DNA of 39,557 nt from Hungatella sp. UBA3048 (GTDB lineage Bacteria > Bacillota > Clostridia > Lachnospirales > Lachnospiraceae): NCBI GenBank assembly GCA_002367105.1, contig DFCS01000010.1, positions 1-39,557 of the forward strand. Direction: 5' to 3'. The first letter of the stretch is position 1, and every line of letters starts with the position of its first letter. Positions 7,741 through 15,019 of the stretch are shown here, piece by piece. The notes below the pieces were generated by a model. It was not told the DNA's origin and made no database searches. It worked only from the letters and a program-made list of their open reading frames with translations. A program made the position numbers and the translations under genes.

Positions 7741-8814
7741 TTACGCAACTTCTATCACAAAGGTTGAATCCATTCCCTCATAAGACGGAAGAACGATCTG
7801 TGATACAGATGTTGAAACCGCAACTGGTGGGCCGGGATCGGTCTTAACCGCAATGGCAACCCCTCTGTCAAGAATTGTGACATCCACTTTGCTGTCCCCG
7901 ATCAATGTTCTTTCTTCCGGAGTAGTTCCATACCAAGTATTTCCAAGTGTGGAATCTTCCGATGGCAAAAGTGTAACCTTGTTATCCGGATAGAAACTCT
8001 CCTGTGTCATACCGTCTTCTTTAATGTACATTTTATCGTAGAGCAACGGGATCAGCTTTGTTTTCTTCGTGAAGAAATCGGCTAACATTTCATCATCTAA
8101 GAAAATATTGGCAGTAGCGTTCTGAGCCAGTATGGCTGACTTAATCTGCGCACTTTCAAGTAAATAGTCAAATGTAGCAGAAGTCATCAAAGCAAACTTA
8201 GGAGTAACGCCGATAGAGGTTAAGGTCTTTTTAGCGCGTCTCAAATCATTCAGTGGTTTTGAAGTGGATGGCTTATCCCATGTCGCATCACCAGAAAGCT
8301 TCAGATAATGATTTGTCTTATAGGAACCATCTGGATCATAATTGTACTCGTATGTAGTCTCATCAGCTTCCAAATAAATTTTAGGAGAACCACCATCTGT
8401 TGCCAGAAGTTGCATTCTCATTCTTTCCGCCACGATATCTGCACCATCAACCAGATTGTTTGTATCATCATAAATGCTTTGCAGGACAGGTTCTACATAT
8501 GGATCATTACTTTCCCTAATACGCATAATCTCCATCATGTCCTCTTCTTTGACAATCATGGATTCGCGGAAGAAGGCCATCTGAGTCTTTTCGATCTTAA
8601 ATCCCTCACGGCTTCTGATAGTTGGCTTTGCGTCAAAACTGGAGGCCTTTAACGTAACTCCAAGCCCCTTGTGAATCTTGATCCATTTAAGGTCTATACC
8701 CATTTTCTTTTTGTTTGGAAAGAACTGTATTCCAAGATATGGGATTTTGTTGCTCTCTACTTCTGTACGATTTAAAGCAACCGAATTTGAACTAAAAACT
8801 TCAGATAACTGCAT
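7741..8814 (-). CDS. Major capsid protein (phage E family)
   Basis: A 357-residue protein of the Phage_cap_E (lambda gpE-like) family by overall pattern and length. It has an extended N-terminal arm, L-K-W-I-K-I-H-K-G-L near residue 45, and R-S-R-E-G-F-K-I-E-K-T followed by M-x-F-F-R-E-S. A late segment D-S-K-V-D-V-T-I-L-D-R-G-V-A-I-A-V-K-T-D-P-G closes the fold. It follows the scaffold and decoration genes. It should form the icosahedral shell. Confidence 0.85.
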   Translation of the reverse strand: MQLSEVFSSNSVALNRTEVESNKIPYLGIQFFPNKKKMGIDLKWIKIHKGLGVTLKASSFDAKPTIRSREGFKIEKTQMAFFRESMIVKEEDMMEIMRIRESNDPYVEPVLQSIYDDTNNLVDGADIVAERMRMQLLATDGGSPKIYLEADETTYEYNYDPDGSYKTNHYLKLSGDATWDKPSTSKPLNDLRRAKKTLTSIGVTPKFALMTSATFDYLLESAQIKSAILAQNATANIFLDDEMLADFFTKKTKLIPLLYDKMYIKEDGMTQESFYPDNKVTLLPSEDSTLGNTWYGTTPEERTLIGDSKVDVTILDRGVAIAVKTDPGPPVAVSTSVSQIVLPSYEGMDSTFVIEVA

Positions 8815-8828
8815 AATCTTCTCCTCTC

Positions 8829-9167
8829 TTACTCAAAAACAACCATAGGAAGAGCCGCTTTGGTCTCTGCCGAAATGGTTACGCCAGAATGGGCCTTCGC
8901 TCTCGCTGTATTGATGTATGCTTTCTTTAAAATAGTTCCAATAGGCCTATCTTCATACACATCCCACAGCAAGATGCCTTTAGCAGCTTCTGTGTTATCA
9001 GAAACGCCATTCGCACCAATTGGAGTACCGGCTTTGACAACTTTTCTTCCATTTTCTGTGGTTATAACAGCTGAAAAATCCAGCGTTACGGGCACTCCCT
9101 CAAATCCATCACGATTGAGAATTTCCACTTTAGCGCCAAACGTTGTTGATTCATATTGCATTGGCAT
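8829..9167 (-). CDS. Head decoration protein, probable
   Basis: A 112-residue, beta-rich protein between scaffold and capsid genes. It has V-V-K-A-G-T-P-I-G-A-N-G-V followed by A-K-G-I-L-L-W-D-V-Y, which resembles lambda gpD-like capsid decoration proteins of Firmicute phages. It is expected to bind the outside of the capsid. Assigned by position and motif pattern. Confidence 0.65.
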   Translation of the reverse strand: MPMQYESTTFGAKVEILNRDGFEGVPVTLDFSAVITTENGRKVVKAGTPIGANGVSDNTEAAKGILLWDVYEDRPIGTILKKAYINTARAKAHSGVTISAETKAALPMVVFE

Positions 9168-9168
9168 A

Positions 9169-9798
9169 TCAATTACCTCCTAAATAGTGACTAATTACTG
9201 AATTGTTATTAGTTGCAGAGCCTTTCTTGGCCAGACTTACAGCCATTTCCTCGGCTTTGGACTTCTGTCCCTCACCACCGCCACCCGCCCCATTCGGATT
9301 TGGCGTGTGTTCAAGAATCTGCTTTTCAAAATTTGCCTGCAGCTCTTCTTTTTGGCTATTTAGCTTCCCAGTATGTATGTTGATGAAATTTGTAGCCATA
9401 TTCTTAGAAACCTCTTCATCTTCATGTACGAAGCCATCAATGAAGCCCGACCAATCAGCTTCTGTCAATCCTGCTTCTTTAAGAATGTTTTCTACGCTTA
9501 ATCGACTTATTTTTTTTGCAAATTCCGTTTCTTTAAGCTGTGCAGAATTTAATGCTTTCTGGACGGCCTCCTCGGCTTTCTTTGCCTTCTCTTCGGCTGA
9601 AAGATTCTTCTCTTTTTCAAGTTCCAATTCTTCTTCAATAGCCTTTAGCCGCTCCAACTCATCCTTATTGGCTTCTGCCTTTTTCTCTGCTTTCTGAACT
9701 TCACCACCGAACGAATTAAGGTATTTTGTCACCTGTTCATCTGTTGGCTGCTCAATTCCTAAATCAATTAAATACTTTTTAGCCTGATCTCTGGTCAT
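9169..9798 (-). CDS. Capsid scaffolding protein (DUF4355/gp20-like)
   Basis: A 209-residue protein with a long Lys/Glu-rich coiled coil from about residue 30 to 95, then F-A-K-K-I-S-R-L-S-V-E-N-I-L-K-E-A-G-L and a Gly-rich hinge N-G-A-G-G-G-G-E-G near residue 170. This is the usual layout of SPP1-like scaffolding proteins. It lies directly after the portal and before the capsid genes. It should guide procapsid assembly and leave before DNA entry. Confidence 0.85.
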   Translation of the reverse strand: MTRDQAKKYLIDLGIEQPTDEQVTKYLNSFGGEVQKAEKKAEANKDELERLKAIEEELELEKEKNLSAEEKAKKAEEAVQKALNSAQLKETEFAKKISRLSVENILKEAGLTEADWSGFIDGFVHEDEEVSKNMATNFINIHTGKLNSQKEELQANFEKQILEHTPNPNGAGGGGEGQKSKAEEMAVSLAKKGSATNNNSVISHYLGGN

Positions 9799-9832
9799 AA
9801 TATATTCCTCCTAAATCCACGCTTTTGTTATC

Positions 9833-9847
9833 GCAGGTTGCACCTGC
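9833..9847 (-). other. Perfect short hairpin between portal and scaffold
   Basis: GCAGGT and ACCTGC form a 6-bp stem around a 3-base loop in the 97-base gap after the portal gene. There is no T run, so it is more likely an mRNA processing or stability element than a terminator. Confidence 0.4.
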
Positions 9848-9895
9848 TGGATTCTGCTATTTGACGGATAGCTCCAAAATAAAAAAGAAAAGCTA

Positions 9896-11344
9896 TTAGG
9901 CTTCTCCTGTTTTAACTGCTGAATTATTTGATTGGTTCTTTAGCAATTCATATGCTCTATTCTTTTCAGTCTCGACATCGAACTGATCTTGTGTTTTAAA
10001 TATCGTATCCATGTAGGGTTTACTCATGATCCATACCTTTTCAGGGTCACCAAACAGGCCACAAGTGGTTAATGCAATTAATGGATTTACTTTGTTTTTT
10101 AACAAGTAATCCAAAGCCTGGGCTTTAACAAGCATATTATCGGTAGAATTACGAGTGATTTTTACATCAAAATCCCTGACGGTCAACGGAACGTCATCAG
10201 CACCTTTCTTGATGAGATTAAGCACGATTTGACAGTGCTTCTTTTCTGCTTCAATAATAAAAGGCTCATCAAGTTTCGCTCTCTGCTCTGCAAAGTCCCA
10301 ACCATTGCGAAGATATACCGCTTGACCAGTGTCGCCGCCGGTATTCTGCTGACGGTCTGGCATTCCCTCAACGACTAGTACCTGCCTATACACATCATCT
10401 TTTGATACCTGAGTTTGTTCCTGATTAAGCTCAGCAGTCATAAGTTTTACATCTGACTTGTTTGTTTGAGCAGAATCCTTTACCTGTATTGCACCCAACT
10501 GGCTCATTTCTATAAATTCATCTTTCGTAATTTCACAGTTTTTGAAAAGCATAAATGCCTGGACGAACTGCTCAATGCCGTTCATTCGATCAGACTGCAT
10601 TTTATTTATTTGGTCCAAAGCAGTGATTGTAATTTCTATATCCGATAATCGATCTGGATTGTTCGGATATTCTGTTATCGGTATTCCTCCGAATCCATTG
10701 GGGCCAGATTGATCAACTCGACCATTTTTTATAATAAAGTACTTATCTTCCGAAAAACATGAATAATATTGTTGCTCATTCTCGTCTTTCAATTGTTGAA
10801 TTGAAAGCATATCCTGGCCATTTTCCTGAGAATACACAACAATCGTATTTAGTGGTGTAGGAATGTGAATCCGGAAAGGAACAGGATTATTTTTGCCAGC
10901 TTTTAAAGTTGCCTTGTAAGCAGTGCCCACCGAACTTTGCCAGATACCAAGTTCAATGTCCCTCGCTTGTTTATGGGCGTCCCTCATATAATCATTAAGA
11001 GCGTCAACAGCCTTGTTGACAGTATCATCCTTTTTGCGGCTGACGTACTGAATCGGCTCTCCATATGTTTGCCCAGCCTTAAAACGGACAATTTCCAAAG
11101 CATGATTTTCAACCGTTTTATTATTGATTTCTGGCCGGACTGCCTTTTCCCGATACAGAATGGGCTGATCTCCCATGTAGTAATCATGAAGATACCGAAT
11201 GAACGGTCTATTATAGTTCAAGATACTGACTGCTCTACCAACTACCTTCAAGACATTCTCAGTAGTAATAGCTGATACACCGGTATAAGCTACCTTGCGT
11301 CCAAACGCACCCTTGCAAATATCTATGTAACTGAGCTTATTCAT
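9896..11344 (-). CDS. Portal protein (SPP1 gp6-type)
   Basis: A 482-residue protein of the SPP1 gp6-like portal family. It has Y-L-H-D-Y-Y-M-G-D-Q-P-I-L near residue 50, then V-E-N-H-A-L-E-I-V-R-F-K-A-G-Q-T-Y-G and a helical stem region with D-Q-I-N-K-M-Q-S-D-R-M-N-G-I-E-Q-F. Twelve copies form the ring through which DNA is packaged. No MuF-like head morphogenesis gene follows, which is somewhat unusual for SPP1-type modules. The gene opens the head module here, although in ordinary siphophages it would directly follow the terminase, which lies 19.6 kb away. Confidence 0.88.
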   Translation of the reverse strand: MNKLSYIDICKGAFGRKVAYTGVSAITTENVLKVVGRAVSILNYNRPFIRYLHDYYMGDQPILYREKAVRPEINNKTVENHALEIVRFKAGQTYGEPIQYVSRKKDDTVNKAVDALNDYMRDAHKQARDIELGIWQSSVGTAYKATLKAGKNNPVPFRIHIPTPLNTIVVYSQENGQDMLSIQQLKDENEQQYYSCFSEDKYFIIKNGRVDQSGPNGFGGIPITEYPNNPDRLSDIEITITALDQINKMQSDRMNGIEQFVQAFMLFKNCEITKDEFIEMSQLGAIQVKDSAQTNKSDVKLMTAELNQEQTQVSKDDVYRQVLVVEGMPDRQQNTGGDTGQAVYLRNGWDFAEQRAKLDEPFIIEAEKKHCQIVLNLIKKGADDVPLTVRDFDVKITRNSTDNMLVKAQALDYLLKNKVNPLIALTTCGLFGDPEKVWIMSKPYMDTIFKTQDQFDVETEKNRAYELLKNQSNNSAVKTGEA

Positions 11345-11472
11345 CTACTTTTCACCTTCTTGGCTCTAAAGGTCATCCCACTGGAGCATTTCCCTTTCGG
11401 GTGTTGCGAGTTTCTGTCCCTCCAAATGGATTCATCTTTATTCTGTTCTGATTTTTCAGTTTTCTTTTCCAT
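11341..11472 (-). CDS. Small basic protein before portal
   Basis: A 43-residue frame beginning MEKKTEKSEQNKDESIWRD and ending in a basic A-K-K-V-K-S-R. It overlaps the portal start by 4 bp (ATGA), supporting translational coupling. The chosen ATG has a weak GGGTG ribosome site. Longer starts at 11556 run through a hairpin and are unlikely. Function unknown. Confidence 0.5.
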   Translation of the reverse strand: MEKKTEKSEQNKDESIWRDRNSQHPKGKCSSGMTFRAKKVKSR

Positions 11473-11485
11473 AATCTCACCCACG

Positions 11486-11515
11486 AAAAATGCACCCAGC
11501 CAAAGCCAAGTGCAT
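11486..11515 (-). terminator. Hairpin with T run at start of head module
   Basis: ATGCAC and GTGCAT pair in a 6-bp stem, followed on the minus strand by TTTTT. It lies between a promoter-like motif and the small gene before the portal. A similarly placed hairpin opens the tail-tip module at 29922-29948. Confidence 0.5.
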
Positions 11516-11533
11516 GTTGATATACTTTTCACT

Positions 11534-11551
11534 AATATCATAATACCATAA
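11534..11551 (-). promoter_or_regulatory. Module-start motif (candidate late promoter element)
   Basis: The minus strand reads TTATGGTATTATGATATT. A near copy, ATATGTTATTATGTTATT, is at 29968-29985; the two match at 15 of 18 bases. Both lie between a cassette recombination core and a hairpin at the start of a structural module, so both may be late promoters or regulator sites. Confidence 0.4.
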
Positions 11552-11586
11552 CACAACTTTGATTTCTTTGCATTTTATTTAGAATT

Positions 11587-11606
11587 TCGAAAATAGCAAT
11601 TTAGCC
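11587..11606 (+). repeat. Cassette recombination site, locus b, left
   Basis: TTCGAAAATAGCAATTTAGC, with the shared core AAATAGCAATTT at 11591-11602. An identical 20-base copy in the same orientation is at 30019-30038. The core is almost palindromic (AAAT-AGCA-ATTT), as expected for a recombinase site. Confidence 0.75.
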
Positions 11607-11876
11607 CAGATGATCCTGGGCGATAGAAAAATCATCTGGAACACATATCATGTGGTAACTACTGATGAATACGGTAATTGTAACGTGCCATTTGGGTTTA
11701 CTTTTGCTGACACGTACACCTGCGTAATTGCATCAGTTGCATATTCCTACGACCAGTGTTCTGCCAGCGTGAGGGGAGTCAATCAAACAGGGTTTTCACT
11801 GTCAATTAATGTGGCTGGAGAACATTGGGTCAATAAGGAGATTACATTGACTTGGATTGCAATAGGTAAAAAATAA
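11589..11876 (+). pseudogene. Silent tail-fibre C-terminal cassette b1
   Basis: From the core the frame reads E-N-S-N-L-A-Q-M-I-L-G-D-R-K and runs about 95 residues to a stop at 11876, ending W-I-A-I-G-K-K, a typical end of phage fibre tip domains. There is no N-terminal fibre, promoter or convincing ribosome site in front. The NSNL junction is in the same phase as in the expressed fibre at 23.5-24.5 kb, so recombination at the core would attach it in frame. Best read as a donor segment rather than a free gene, although an ATG occurs at 11610. Confidence 0.75.
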
Positions 11877-11880
11877 TCAT

Positions 11881-12186
11881 TTAATCCAGGAATACGAATC
11901 GAACATAATAATCAGCATAAATTGCGGCACTTGATTTAATTACGTTAACCTGTGCGGTATTGTAGTCTATCCTCGTTATTCCGTCTATGGTCCGCATATC
12001 TGACCATGTGCCAATAGATAACTGTATTTGTGCGGCCAATAGATACGTACTGCCAGATGAACTTCCGCTGATGTTAAATATTTGGTTGGTGGATGTATTG
12101 TTAAATAGCCCGGCGGCAGTGCGGATGCGACTTGTGTCAAATTTGTTGTTCAGATTATTACTTACTCCCGTTAAATTGCTATTTTC
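11881..12186 (-). pseudogene. Silent tail-fibre C-terminal cassette b2
   Basis: The reverse partner of cassette b1. From the core at 12173-12184 it reads E-N-S-N-L-T-G-V-S-N-N-L-N-N-K and ends Y-Y-V-R-F-V-F-L-D at 11881, about 101 residues. The two stop codons (b1 TAA, b2 TAA) are only four bases apart. A nine-residue in-frame stub precedes the core, with a stop just before it, so no full gene exists. Sequence differs completely from b1 after the junction except for a general beta-rich, Ser/Thr/Asn-rich fibre character. Confidence 0.75.
12171..12186 (-). repeat. Cassette recombination site, locus b, right
   Basis: On the minus strand GAAAATAGCAATTTAA, with core AAATAGCAATTT at 12173-12184, inverted relative to the site at 11591. 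Together they bracket a 594-bp invertible pair. Confidence 0.7.
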
Positions 12187-12306
12187 AGATAAAGAATGGA
12201 ACTCAGTCCTACTCAATCTTATCTAGATTAGCTTTCAAGGTACGGGCTCCTATACCCAACTTTTAGCTTAGATTTGCCCAAACACATCAAAATATAAAAT
12301 ATTTTA

Positions 12307-12356
12307 TTGACATTTTTTTATTTTCGGCATATGATAATATATAGAAAATATTCTAT
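12307..12356 (+). promoter_or_regulatory. ars operon promoter and ArsR operator
   Basis: A -35 TTGACA (12307-12312), 17-base spacer and -10 TATGAT (12330-12335) precede arsR. An inverted repeat ATAGAA-AATA-TTCTAT at 12341-12356 overlaps the likely start of transcription and is a good ArsR operator candidate, so arsenite should release repression of the operon. Confidence 0.75.
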
Positions 12357-12369
12357 GTGAGGTTGTACT

Positions 12370-12687
12370 ATGGAAGAAAAATACATTCAGAACGCTAAAG
12401 TCCTTAAGGCTTTGTCCGATCCAAAACGATTGCGAATTGTTGATATGCTATCTTGTGGAGAGCTTTGTGCTTGTAATATTTTAGAGAAATTTCACATTAC
12501 TCAGCCGACCCTATCACATGATATGAAAGTGTTAATGAATGCGGGATTGGTTAAAGCAAGGCGAGAGGGCAAGTGGATCTATTACTCATTGAATGATGGA
12601 TGCCTGCAAACTTTTTATCATCAGTTAGGAGAGGCGTTCACTTCAAAACCCGATTGCATATGCTATCGTAAAGGTGGTGATATATAG
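12370..12687 (+). CDS. arsR: ArsR arsenite-responsive repressor
   Basis: A 105-residue winged-helix repressor of the ArsR/SmtB family. It has the opening helix V-L-K-A-L-S-D-P-K-R-L-R-I, the metalloid site E-L-C-A-C in helix 3 (Cys33, Cys35; also Cys29) and the recognition helix T-Q-P-T-L-S-H-D-M-K-V-L. A second Cys pair (C-I-C) lies near the C-terminus. Binding of As(III) or Sb(III) by the Cys cluster should release it from the inverted repeat upstream. It is the first gene of a six-gene plus-strand operon opposite to the phage late genes. Confidence 0.93.
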   Translation: MEEKYIQNAKVLKALSDPKRLRIVDMLSCGELCACNILEKFHITQPTLSHDMKVLMNAGLVKARREGKWIYYSLNDGCLQTFYHQLGEAFTSKPDCICYRKGGDI

Positions 12688-12729
12688 ATGCATTACTGTC
12701 ACCGCCACTGTCGGTGTCATGTTCCTTAG
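12688..12729 (+). CDS. Possible 13-residue His/Cys-rich peptide
   Basis: ATG follows the arsR stop codon immediately and encodes MHYCHRHCRCHVP: four His and three Cys in 13 residues. A GGTGG sequence lies about nine bases upstream. It could be a leader or metal-binding peptide, or chance. No family known to me. Confidence 0.3.
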   Translation: MHYCHRHCRCHVP

Positions 12730-12736
12730 GGAAAAT

Positions 12737-12780
12737 TTGACATCGACAAAAAAATCATTGAAATATAGAAAAAATTCAAT
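12737..12780 (+). promoter_or_regulatory. Possible second ArsR operator / promoter before the efflux gene
   Basis: TTGACA at 12737 and an inverted repeat ATTGAA...TTCAAT at 12757-12780 lie 20 bases before the pump gene. Its A/T core (ATATAGAAAA) is like the first operator. The -10 element is poor, so this may be an internal operator rather than a full promoter. Confidence 0.4.
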
Positions 12781-12799
12781 ATGACAGGAGTATGATTAT

Positions 12800-13864
12800 A
12801 TGAAATCAGAAAAACAACAAGGAATCGGATTTTTTGAAAAGTATCTGACTGTTTGGGTTCTTCTTTGTATGACAGCTGGTATTTTGATAGGAAAGTTTCT
12901 CCCCGGTATACCCTCAGTTTTGGAGAAATTACAATATTCGGGGCAAAATCTTCCGATTGCTATTCTTATTTGGATTATGATTTATCCAATGATGATGAAA
13001 ATTGATTTCCAGTCCATTAAGAATGTAGGAAAGAACCCTTTAGGGATTCTTATATCCAGTGGCAGTAGTTGGATTATTAAACCTTTCCTTATGTTCGGGT
13101 TGGCGACACTATTTTTTAAAATTATTTTTCAATCTCTTATCCCTGCGGATTTAGCGCAAGATTTTGTAACAGGCGCCGTATTACTGGGAACTGCCCCTTG
13201 CACGGCTATGGTATTCGTATGGAGCAACCTAACAAAAGGTGACCCTGCTCATACGCTTGTACAGGTATCCGTTAATGACTTGCTGATCCTCGTGTTATTT
13301 GTACCTCTGGTACAATTATTGCTCGGCGTCAACAACGTTCATATTCCTTGGAATACCCTTGTTTTTTCCATCATCTTATTTGTAGTTGTGCCGTTGGCTG
13401 GCGGTGCTCTCACACGAGTTCTTATGATTAAGAAAAAAGGTGAGAAGTATTTTAACGAAAAATTTGTTTCCAAGTTTGATGGCATAACAACATTAGGGCT
13501 GCTTCTTACTTTAGTTATAATATTTTCTTTCCAAGGCGACATTATTTTAGAGCAGCCTTTGTATGTATTGCTGATTGCAGTTCCTTTAATTTTACAAAAC
13601 TTGATCTCCGCTAATTTCACCTATCTGTTATGCAAATGGACGAAACAGCCTCATAACATAGCAGCTCCAGCCTCTCTTATAGCTGCTTCGGATTTCTTTG
13701 AATTGTCGGTTGCAGTTGCAATTGCTCTTTTTGGCCCCAATTCCCCAGTGGTGCTCGCCTGTACAGTGGGCGTTCTCACGGAAGTTCCCGTCATGCTGCT
13801 GCTTGTTAAATTCATCAATAAAACAGATAGATGGTTCCCCGAATCCAATGTCAAACAAATTTGA
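12800..13864 (+). CDS. arsB: ACR3-family arsenite efflux pump
   Basis: A 354-residue membrane protein with ten hydrophobic segments. It carries the ACR3 signature G-T-A-P-C-T-A-M-V-F-V-W-S around residues 130-142, whose Cys is essential for As(III) transport in this family. Further hallmarks are I-Y-P-M-M-M-K-I-D near residue 60 and A-P-A-S-L-I-A-A-S-D-F-F-E-L-S-V-A-V-A near residue 290. The length equals the family norm. It exports arsenite, driven by the membrane potential, and can act alone or with the ArsA ATPase encoded downstream. Ribosome site GACAGGAG. It is of the ACR3 type, not the 12-TM ArsB type; arsB is used here in the broad sense. Confidence 0.92.
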   Translation: MKSEKQQGIGFFEKYLTVWVLLCMTAGILIGKFLPGIPSVLEKLQYSGQNLPIAILIWIMIYPMMMKIDFQSIKNVGKNPLGILISSGSSWIIKPFLMFGLATLFFKIIFQSLIPADLAQDFVTGAVLLGTAPCTAMVFVWSNLTKGDPAHTLVQVSVNDLLILVLFVPLVQLLLGVNNVHIPWNTLVFSIILFVVVPLAGGALTRVLMIKKKGEKYFNEKFVSKFDGITTLGLLLTLVIIFSFQGDIILEQPLYVLLIAVPLILQNLISANFTYLLCKWTKQPHNIAAPASLIAASDFFELSVAVAIALFGPNSPVVLACTVGVLTEVPVMLLLVKFINKTDRWFPESNVKQI

Positions 13865-13893
13865 CAAAAACACATTGATATGGAGGATTTAGT

Positions 13894-14082
13894 ATGACTG
13901 GAAGATTGAGCCTAAACGACATGAATGGTGTTTCTAACAACCAACAGGTAGTTTATGGGCTAAATAATATGAACAGTGTTTCTAACGATATAAAAACTCA
14001 ATATTGTTTAAACAATATGTATGGAGTATCAGAGGATAATACTAAAAAGTACAACATAGACAATATGTGTGGTATAAGCTGA
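13894..14082 (+). CDS. 62-residue peptide with 16-residue repeats in the ars operon
   Basis: A short protein made of a six-residue start (MTGRLS), three 16-residue units and a half unit: L-N-D-M-N-G-V-S-N, L-N-N-M-N-S-V-S-N, L-N-N-M-Y-G-V-S-E, I-D-N-M-C-G-I-S. Cys appears only in the last two units. The ribosome site GGAGG lies seven bases before ATG and the gene sits between the pump and arsD in the same direction, so it is probably expressed with arsenite. I know no family for it. A metalloid-binding, beta-solenoid-like or precursor peptide are all possible. Confidence 0.65.
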   Translation: MTGRLSLNDMNGVSNNQQVVYGLNNMNSVSNDIKTQYCLNNMYGVSEDNTKKYNIDNMCGIS

Positions 14083-14163
14083 CCCCAGTTTTGACCAAAG
14101 TACCCATCATGTTAATATTGGTGAAAATCGCAAATAGTACGATTCTCAAGGAGGAAACAAACC

Positions 14164-15018
14164 ATGTTAAAGAAAATAAAAATTGATTTTCTGTATTTGG
14201 ACTTGAGTACCTGTGATCGTTGTATGGCTACGGATAGCACATTAATTGAAGCTCTTACAGAGCTTTCCGGTGTGCTGGACGCGCTGGAATACCAATTTAT
14301 AGTAAACAATGTCAATATCACTACAAAGGAACTTGCAGAACAATACCACTTTTTAAGCTCCCCAACCATATTGGTGAACGGCTTTGACATTTGTGGCAAC
14401 GTCACCGAAAACAATTGTTGCAGTTGTGGCGAAATTTGTGGAGACAATGTGGATTGCAGAACATTTACCTATGAGGGCAAGACCTACGACCAGCCTCCAA
14501 AAGCAATGATTATAGATGGTATCTTGCGCGCAATTTATGGGGAGTTCACGAATGAAAGACTCCCATACGCACTACCTGCTAATTTGGAACGCTTCTTCAC
14601 GGGTCGCGATTCTAAAATAAATTCAATGAAAGAAGGTAACTTTATGAAAACAATGCAAATTTTTGAACCTGCTATGTGCTGCTCGACTGGACTTTGCGGA
14701 GTAGGGGTTGATCCCGAACTGCTTCGTATCTCTACTGTACTTGATACGTTGAAAAAGCATGGTGTAACCGTTGATCGTTTTAATCTCAACAGTGCACCTA
14801 TGGAGTTTGTGAATAATAAGGTCGTGAATGACTTCATCAACGACAACGGACCAGACGACCTGCCTGTAACTGTGATGGACGGAAAGATCGTTTTGATCGG
14901 AAAATACCCCACCAATGCGGAGTTTACGGAGTGGTTAGGCCTGTCCGCCGACCTGCTAGGAAACCCAGTAAAGGCACAGGGAAATGAGGGCTGTTGCTGC
15001 AAAGGAGGCTGCTGCTAA
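14164..15018 (+). CDS. arsD: DUF2703-ArsD fusion, arsenite metallochaperone
   Basis: A 284-residue fusion. Residues 1-150 are a DUF2703/thioredoxin-like domain with C-D-R-C near residue 17 and a Cys-rich stretch N-C-C-S-C-G-E-I-C at 84-92. Residues 161-284 are a full ArsD (MKTMQIFEPAMCCSTGLCG) with Cys172, Cys173 and Cys178, the residues that bind As(III) in ArsD, and a C-terminal Cys cluster C-C-C-K-G-G-C-C. ArsD hands arsenite to ArsA and weakly represses the operon. Met161 is preceded by GAAGG at a fair distance, so a stand-alone ArsD may also be made from an internal start. The stop is one base before the start of arsA. Confidence 0.88.
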   Translation: MLKKIKIDFLYLDLSTCDRCMATDSTLIEALTELSGVLDALEYQFIVNNVNITTKELAEQYHFLSSPTILVNGFDICGNVTENNCCSCGEICGDNVDCRTFTYEGKTYDQPPKAMIIDGILRAIYGEFTNERLPYALPANLERFFTGRDSKINSMKEGNFMKTMQIFEPAMCCSTGLCGVGVDPELLRISTVLDTLKKHGVTVDRFNLNSAPMEFVNNKVVNDFINDNGPDDLPVTVMDGKIVLIGKYPTNAEFTEWLGLSADLLGNPVKAQGNEGCCCKGGCC

Positions 15019-15019
15019 A

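Noticed and set aside
12216..12369. Insertion-sequence end or transposase next to the ars operon
   Set aside because: No terminal inverted repeats, target duplication or transposase fragment seen; only promoter and operator sequence.
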